Part shown: positions 23,452-27,549 of the stretch, one piece after another
Layout of the letters: every line of letters begins with the position of its first letter
How positions within the stretch are numbered: the first letter of the stretch is position 1
DNA from: Alphaproteobacteria bacterium
Lineage (GTDB): Bacteria; Pseudomonadota; Alphaproteobacteria; UBA8366
Direction of reading: 5' to 3'
Assembly: GCA_029861675.1 (NCBI GenBank)
Contig: JAOTYV010000023.1
Span: 1-27,549 of the forward strand
Length of the DNA stretch: 27,549 bases
Program-made: the position numbers and the translations under genes
The notes under the pieces: model-generated
Told to the model about the DNA's origin: nothing
The model's database searches: none
What the model saw: only the letters and a program-made list of their open reading frames with translations

Positions 23452-24522
23452 TCAGAACGCACGCCCTTGCGCGACCTCATGCGCGAAGTCGAGCAGCCCT
23501 TCCGCCATCCGTCCGAACTCGGCAAACCGCGGGTCGTCCGTACCGCCTTCGCGGTAGCGCCGGTTGAGCTGCATGAAAACGACGGCGATGCGGAACTGCC
23601 CGAATACCCGATAATACAGGATATCGGAAAGATCGCGGCCGGTGTATCCGGCGTACAGCTCGACCGCGTCGCGCCGGCTCGGGAAGGCGTGGCCCGCGCT
23701 CGGCATCTGATCGATCGCATGCATCGCCCACGGATCCTCCGGCTCGACCCAATAGCTGAGCGTAACCCCGAGATCGACCAGCGGATCGCCGCGCGTGCCG
23801 AGATCCCAGTCGAGCACGGCGACCGGGTCCAGCGACGCCGGATCCAGCACCATATTGTCGAGCTTGAAATCGTTGTGCAGCAGTGTCGGCGCGGGGCTCC
23901 GGCGCGGTTGATTGCGCGCCAGCCAATGTCCCATTTCGACCGCAAGCGGCGCGGGGGCATCGTCCCAGGCGAGGCCGGCGCGGGCGACCCATCCGGCCAC
24001 CTGGCGCTCGAGAAACCCTTCCGGCCGGCCAAAATCGCCGAGGCCGACCGCCGCCGGGTCGACCGCGTGCAGATCCGCGAGCACGCGCATCATTATCGGT
24101 CCGAGCGTCAATCCCACCGTTCCGGCGTCGGCCACGCCGTCGGGCACCGTGCCGCCGATCACGATGCCCGGCCGGTATTGCATGATGAAAAACGGCGCGC
24201 CGAGCACCGTCTCATCGTCGCAGAAAACCAGGCTGCGCGGCGCCAGCGGATAGGCTTGCCACAGCCCACTCAGAATTCGATGTTCGCGCCCCATGTCGTT
24301 GGCGCCCGGCGGGATCGGCCCCAGCGGCGGCCGCCGCAGCACCGCTTCTGCGCCATCCATTTCGATCAGGTAATTCAAATTGCCGAAGCCGGACGCGAAC
24401 TGCCGGGGCGGCCGGTCGGTGGAATAGGCATGCCCCTGCGCCCCGAGAAAATCCGCAAGGCGCGGCCAATCCTGCGGCACCATGGTGTCGGATGGTTTGA
24501 ACGCCGGCGGCGGCAAAGCCAT
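23452..24522 (-). CDS. APH-like phosphotransferase (acyl-CoA metabolism type)
   Basis: A 356-residue protein-kinase-like phosphotransferase of the aminoglycoside/choline kinase superfamily. The subgroup is the one usually found beside acyl-CoA dehydrogenases and ligases (compare the kinase part of human ACAD10/11). SGFGNLNYLIE (44-54) is the nucleotide loop. The Brenner motif is LLHNDFKLDNMV, with catalytic Asp218 and Asn223. DWDLGTRGDPLVDLG (238-252) is the metal-binding equivalent of DFG. ACAD10/11 kinases phosphorylate 4-hydroxyacyl-CoA, so a hydroxyacyl substrate is plausible here. It precedes the acyl-CoA synthetase in one operon. Despite the family name there is no reason to expect antibiotic resistance. 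Confidence 0.92.
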   Translation of the reverse strand: MALPPPAFKPSDTMVPQDWPRLADFLGAQGHAYSTDRPPRQFASGFGNLNYLIEMDGAEAVLRRPPLGPIPPGANDMGREHRILSGLWQAYPLAPRSLVFCDDETVLGAPFFIMQYRPGIVIGGTVPDGVADAGTVGLTLGPIMMRVLADLHAVDPAAVGLGDFGRPEGFLERQVAGWVARAGLAWDDAPAPLAVEMGHWLARNQPRRSPAPTLLHNDFKLDNMVLDPASLDPVAVLDWDLGTRGDPLVDLGVTLSYWVEPEDPWAMHAIDQMPSAGHAFPSRRDAVELYAGYTGRDLSDILYYRVFGQFRIAVVFMQLNRRYREGGTDDPRFAEFGRMAEGLLDFAHEVAQGRAF

Positions 24523-24728
24523 GTGCGCTGTCCTCGTGGCGGCCCGGGTCGCGGGCTTTCGATGGATAAGGCCCTAGCCCGCCCCTGGCCGCGCCGTCAA
24601 GCTTGGCGCGCCGGTGGAGGCCGCCCTATGCTGTACACCCCGGCGATGCCCACGGAGTATCAATCCAGCATCGAGCACGCGCTGCACCATTGCGCAACCG
24701 GCAAAGACAAAACGCAGGGAGACATGAC

Positions 24729-25619
24729 ATGAGTGTGGGATTTATCGGCCTCGGCAATATGGGATACCCGATGAGCGAGCGGCTGCTCGACGCCGGTCAT
24801 CAGCTGGTCGTGCACGACATCCGCGAAGAGGTGACACGGCCGTTGGCCGACCGACAGGCGCGCGTGGTCGGATCGGCGCGGGAGGTCGCCGACGACGCGG
24901 AAGTGGTCTTCGCCTCGTTGCCCACGCTCGACACCTACCGCAGCGCTTCGGTCGGCGGCGAGGGTATTATCGAGGGCAAGGCCGCCAAGATCTTCGTCAA
25001 CCTCGGCACCGTCGGCACGCCGCTTATTCGGGAGATCGCGGAGAAGCTTTCGGCGCGCGGCATCGCGACGATCGATTGCCCGGTGAGCGGCGGGCCGCCG
25101 GGCGCCGCCGCCGGCACCTTGTCGGTCATGGTTTCCGGACCCGAAACCGCCTTTCGCCAGGTCGAGCCATTGCTGGCGCAGCTCGGTCCGGTCACCTATG
25201 CGGGGACCGAGCCCGGGCTCGCGCAAAGTCTTAAATTGGTCAACAATATCCTGACCGCCGTCGCGCTCACCGCCACGTCGGAGGCGTTCGCGATGGGGGT
25301 CAAGGCCGGCCTCGATCCGGAAGTGATCCTGCAAGCGATCAACGCGGGCAGTGGCCGCAACAGCGCCACCCTCGACAAGTTTCCGAGCGACGTCGTGACC
25401 CATAAATATGATTACGGCGCGGCGCTCGACATTCTCATCAAGGATGTCGACCTCGCGATGGCCGAAGGCGAAGCGCTCGGAGTGCCGATGCAGGTAAGCC
25501 AGTCGGCCCGGCAACTGCTACGGCTGGTGCGCGCCGATGGCGGCGGCAAACAGGACATCACCCGGGTGGCCGAACGGGTCAGCCGCTGGGCCGGTACGGA
25601 AATTCCGAAAACCCGATAA
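24729..25619 (+). CDS. NAD(P)-dependent oxidoreductase, 3-hydroxyisobutyrate dehydrogenase family
   Basis: A 296-residue beta-hydroxyacid dehydrogenase. The N-terminal Rossmann motif is GLGNMG (7-12), followed by the substrate motif DCPVSGGPPGAAAGTL (117-131) and the catalytic Lys169 in QSLKLVNN. The C-terminal part is the all-helical domain (about 170-290). Members oxidise 3-hydroxyacids such as 3-hydroxyisobutyrate, or reduce tartronate semialdehyde, and the exact substrate is not resolved. The ATG at 24729 has AGGGA 8 bases upstream; the frame extends to 24603 without family similarity. It is divergent from the phosphotransferase and 17 bases ahead of the ABM monooxygenase gene, with which it is co-transcribed. 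Confidence 0.92.
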   Translation: MSVGFIGLGNMGYPMSERLLDAGHQLVVHDIREEVTRPLADRQARVVGSAREVADDAEVVFASLPTLDTYRSASVGGEGIIEGKAAKIFVNLGTVGTPLIREIAEKLSARGIATIDCPVSGGPPGAAAGTLSVMVSGPETAFRQVEPLLAQLGPVTYAGTEPGLAQSLKLVNNILTAVALTATSEAFAMGVKAGLDPEVILQAINAGSGRNSATLDKFPSDVVTHKYDYGAALDILIKDVDLAMAEGEALGVPMQVSQSARQLLRLVRADGGGKQDITRVAERVSRWAGTEIPKTR

Positions 25620-25636
25620 GACAGGAGTACACGGAT

Positions 25637-25927
25637 ATGAGCAGAGTAGCCCTGGTCGTCCAGATCGACGTGAAGTCCGAACACCGCGACGATTACATTG
25701 CCATCATGCGTAAACACGCGGAAAACTGCCTCGCGGTGGAGGAGGGGTGCGTCTATTTCGATGTGTCCCTCTCGCGCAATCATGATGACAGGGTCGTCCT
25801 GTACGAAGTCTACCGGGACCAAGCCGCATTGGATGAACACGCGGCGTCGCCCCATCTCGCCCAAATGCGCGAAAGCTACGAAGGTATGTTGGAAGGCCGG
25901 GAGCGGATCGTAGTGGATATTTTCTAG
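25637..25927 (+). CDS. Antibiotic-biosynthesis-type monooxygenase (ABM/YgiN family)
   Basis: A 96-residue dimeric alpha/beta-barrel protein of the ABM superfamily. Strand one is VALVVQIDVKSEHRDDYI. EEGCVYFDVSLS (about 35-46) and the RVVLYEVYRDQAALDEHAASPHLAQ block (about 52-76) are the family hallmarks. Relatives include the quinol monooxygenase YgiN, LsrG, which handles autoinducer-2 breakdown, and haem-degrading enzymes. There is no cofactor motif, as is normal for this family. CAGGAG lies shortly before the ATG. It ends a two-gene unit with the hydroxyisobutyrate-type dehydrogenase, which suggests a role in small-molecule catabolism. Confidence 0.92.
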   Translation: MSRVALVVQIDVKSEHRDDYIAIMRKHAENCLAVEEGCVYFDVSLSRNHDDRVVLYEVYRDQAALDEHAASPHLAQMRESYEGMLEGRERIVVDIF

Positions 25928-26068
25928 CCGGCGCCACTGTTCACGCCTTGGTGTGCCCCATATCGCGAGGCGGAACATTGTGTTAGACTTAAGCATTGTG
26001 ACTTGGGTTCCTGTCCGTCCCGACACAAGACATGCCGGGCAGCGACCCTCAGAATTGGGAGTTTCGCC

Positions 26069-26926
26069 ATGCGTTTATTGTACCTTTTCAGTATTGTTCT
26101 GTTGGCGGCGTTCTATCCTTTTACGCCCGCCGCGGCCGCGCCGCAGACGCTTCTGCTGGTCGCGCAAAATGACGATCTCGTATTTCAATTCCTCAAGGGC
26201 GACTGCATCGTCGAAGCGTCGGGATTGTGCCTGCAGTATGACCGGGCGACCCCGACCCCCGGGACCCCGTATGAATTGGTCGACGAAGGCCGGTACGGGA
26301 CGGGACGGGAAGACGGCTTGGCCGTGATCGGCCGGACCGCCGGCGGCACGGAAAAGACCTTGCCCCTGGAAGCGGTCAAGATCGCCTCCGAACGGGAACA
26401 CATGGCAATTCGATTCACGCTACCCAAATCCCTGCTCGATAAACACGGGCTGGAATCGGTCGCCCTGCGCGTCACCCATAACGTCGTGTTGGCGCCGGTC
26501 TGGCACGAGGGCGACCCCCGGCCACAGTTGGAAGACGATCTCTACCTATCGATGGGCCCGCAGCGCACGGTCGCGGAACGCAGTCTCGCCGCGAACAAGG
26601 ATCATGTTGTGGCAACGGAGATATTGCGCGACACGCTAAACAGCATGCCGCGGAGCCGGGTCGCCACCAAGGATGAACGCGATGCAGCCTTTGCGCTGGC
26701 GATCGACAAGCAGCGCGCCCGGCGTGGCGATTTGCCGAAAACCTCGCTCGCGCAGGCGCATAAGGCTTTGACCTATTGCGACTACATAAACGACGAAGAT
26801 ATGTGGTTCCGTGGGTATTACGAGCGGGTTTCGCGGTATCGCGGCTGCTTGGGCCAGCGTCATGACAAGCTGATCAAGAACGTCAACAAGACCTATTGGA
26901 AGGCTTTCGCAGGCACCGGCAGCTAG
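26069..26926 (+). CDS. Secreted hypothetical protein
   Basis: A 285-residue protein with a clear N-terminal signal peptide: MRLLYLFSIVLLAAFYPF followed by an Ala-rich cleavage region near residues 20-25. The mature part is mixed alpha/beta, starts PQTLLLVAQNDDLVFQF, and has four cysteines spread over its length (two near GDCIVEASGLCLQY, one in LTYCDYIN, one in YRGCLGQ), consistent with disulfides in the periplasm. There is no lipobox and no membrane helix besides the signal. I do not recognise a domain. GGGAG at 26057-26061 is the SD for ATG 26069. It stands alone, 141 bases after the monooxygenase, and is followed within two bases by the second copy of the dispersed repeat. Confidence 0.78.
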   Translation: MRLLYLFSIVLLAAFYPFTPAAAAPQTLLLVAQNDDLVFQFLKGDCIVEASGLCLQYDRATPTPGTPYELVDEGRYGTGREDGLAVIGRTAGGTEKTLPLEAVKIASEREHMAIRFTLPKSLLDKHGLESVALRVTHNVVLAPVWHEGDPRPQLEDDLYLSMGPQRTVAERSLAANKDHVVATEILRDTLNSMPRSRVATKDERDAAFALAIDKQRARRGDLPKTSLAQAHKALTYCDYINDEDMWFRGYYERVSRYRGCLGQRHDKLIKNVNKTYWKAFAGTGS

Positions 26927-26927
26927 A

Positions 26928-27028
26928 GTAAATCCCGAGCGAGCCGAAACGGTTCGCGACGACGTATTTGCGTAAAAACAAAGAGATAGACCATTTCACT
27001 TGAGGCAATTTAAACAAGAAATGGTTTA
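26928..27028 (+). repeat. Dispersed two-hairpin repeat, copy 2
   Basis: The second copy of the element at 19290-19391. The first hairpin is GCGAGCCG-AAA-CGGTTCGC (26939-26957), and the outer stem is GTAAAT (26928-26933) with ATTTGC. The second hairpin pairs GACCATTT (26989-26996) with AAATGGTT (27019-27026). Compared with copy 1, an A-T pair next to the loop has become G-C, and an A-T has become a G-T wobble, so the stem is preserved. It begins two bases after the stop of the secreted protein, and its end overlaps the stop codon of the J-domain gene. Confidence 0.85.
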
Positions 27029-27544
27029 GGCGGCGCCCGCCCGCAACCAGGTCATCGCCTGGTTGAGTTGGCTCATCCGCCGCGTGTCGCCAAACGACGC
27101 GTCGGGATGGTGGATTGTCGCCAGCACGCGGAACCGCGCCTTGACGGTATTTTGATCCGGCCGGCTGCCCGGCGGAAACCCGAGCACGAACAGGGCATCG
27201 TCCCGACTGTGCACGCCGGTCGGCAGCGGCTCGTGAACGACCACCGACAGCGCGGCCCGCAGGCGCTCGGTCTCCTCGTTAAGCGCCCGCACTTTATCGC
27301 GTGCGCGCGGCGCCTTGCCGTCCTCCAGCGTCACCGCCACGTCGCCCAAATCCATTGCCAGCGCCAAACCGAGGGCGCGGCGCACATCCGGCACTTCATA
27401 GCCCGCCGGCAAACGAACCTGCAGCCGCGGTTTGCGCCGCCAGGGTTTGCCCTTGCTTGGACCCGATTTCAGGATCACGGTTTCCCGGTCGTCCGGGCCC
27501 GGTTCGCCCGGATCCGGGCACGCCTCAATCGTGCGGCGTGGCAC
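27026..27544 (-). CDS. J-domain protein, possibly truncated at window edge
   Basis: A protein of 172 residues as far as it can be seen, with a C-terminal J-domain-like segment. ALFVLGFPPGSRPDQNTVKARFRVLATIHHPD carries the HPD tripeptide that stimulates Hsp70 ATPase, followed by a short helix MSQLNQAMTWL. The N-terminal half is basic and contains RRKPRLQVRLPAG and a helix around KVRALNEETERLRAALS. There is no Gly/Phe or zinc-finger region, so it is a type III (C-type) J protein. The visible start is a GTG at 27544, 5 bases from the window edge; the frame is open beyond it, so the real start may lie outside. The stop codon falls within the dispersed repeat. Confidence 0.8.
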   Translation of the reverse strand: MPRRTIEACPDPGEPGPDDRETVILKSGPSKGKPWRRKPRLQVRLPAGYEVPDVRRALGLALAMDLGDVAVTLEDGKAPRARDKVRALNEETERLRAALSVVVHEPLPTGVHSRDDALFVLGFPPGSRPDQNTVKARFRVLATIHHPDASFGDTRRMSQLNQAMTWLRAGAA

Positions 27545-27549
27545 GATCA

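Noticed and set aside
23452..24522. Aminoglycoside resistance gene
   Set aside because: The subgroup and its neighbour (acyl-CoA synthetase) point to acyl metabolism; similarity is to the superfamily only.
22822..24732. Open frame of 636 codons on the plus strand
   Set aside because: It runs antisense to the acyl-CoA synthetase and phosphotransferase genes, which have full catalytic motifs. Its translation is rich in Arg, His and Pro without any domain, as expected for a shadow in GC-rich DNA.
25976..26000. Direct repeat CATTGTG (25976-25982 and 25994-26000) upstream of the secreted protein gene
   Set aside because: Two short 7-base copies are too little to call an operator; no supporting symmetry or promoter boxes were found.
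1..27549. Mobile element, prophage, CRISPR or tRNA-linked island
   Set aside because: No transposase, integrase, phage gene, spaced direct repeats or tRNA-like fold was seen on either strand, apart from the two dispersed repeat copies.

Overview
The window is GC-rich and densely coded. It reads as the chromosome of an alphaproteobacterium, probably free-living and metabolically versatile. This is inferred from gene families and composition (CaiB-type CoA-transferase, many TauD/TfdA dioxygenases, a single-domain globin, DUF1330, a CspA-type protein, an acyl-CoA synthetase next to an APH-like phosphotransferase) and was not tested by phylogeny. No rRNA, tRNA, CRISPR array, transposase or phage gene is visible.

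Layout. 1-766: the last 17 codons of a TauD/TfdA dioxygenase, then a GNAT acetyltransferase. 860-3544: an adenylation-carrier-thioesterase (A-T-TE) protein with no condensation domain. 3655-4495: a cold-shock gene with a long leader, and a small charged protein. 4616-6493: a LysR regulator divergent from a haemoglobin and a DUF1330 protein, across an AT-rich spacer with an inverted repeat. 6505-8176 (minus): a class III CoA-transferase and a RidA-like protein. 8379-10658 (minus): a D-2-hydroxyacid dehydrogenase, a lactonase-like amidohydrolase and a small membrane protein, divergent from an MFS transporter (to 12206). 12184-13935 (minus): a VOC protein, a Rieske ferredoxin and a DMT exporter.

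14216-21598 (plus) is the core of the window. It holds five tandem, diverged TauD/TfdA 2-oxoglutarate/Fe(II) dioxygenases, interrupted by a four-domain rhodanese and closed by an MFS transporter. All five keep the iron triad and the 2-oxoglutarate residues of E. coli TauD. All five have Gln where TauD has the taurine-binding His70, so they are probably not taurine dioxygenases. The fifth is preceded by a dispersed repeat that can form an alternative hairpin over its ribosome-binding site. The divergent VOC/Rieske/DMT genes may belong to the same pathway. The substrate is unknown; the rhodanese points to sulfur chemistry only as an inference.

21808-25927: a medium-chain-type acyl-CoA synthetase and an APH-like phosphotransferase (minus), then a hydroxyisobutyrate-dehydrogenase-type reductase and an ABM/YgiN monooxygenase (plus). 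26069-26926: an orphan secreted protein. 26928-27028: the second copy of the dispersed repeat. 27026 to the edge: a J-domain protein. Start codons given here were often moved inward from the longest open frame, using Shine-Dalgarno (SD) sequences, overlaps and family alignment.
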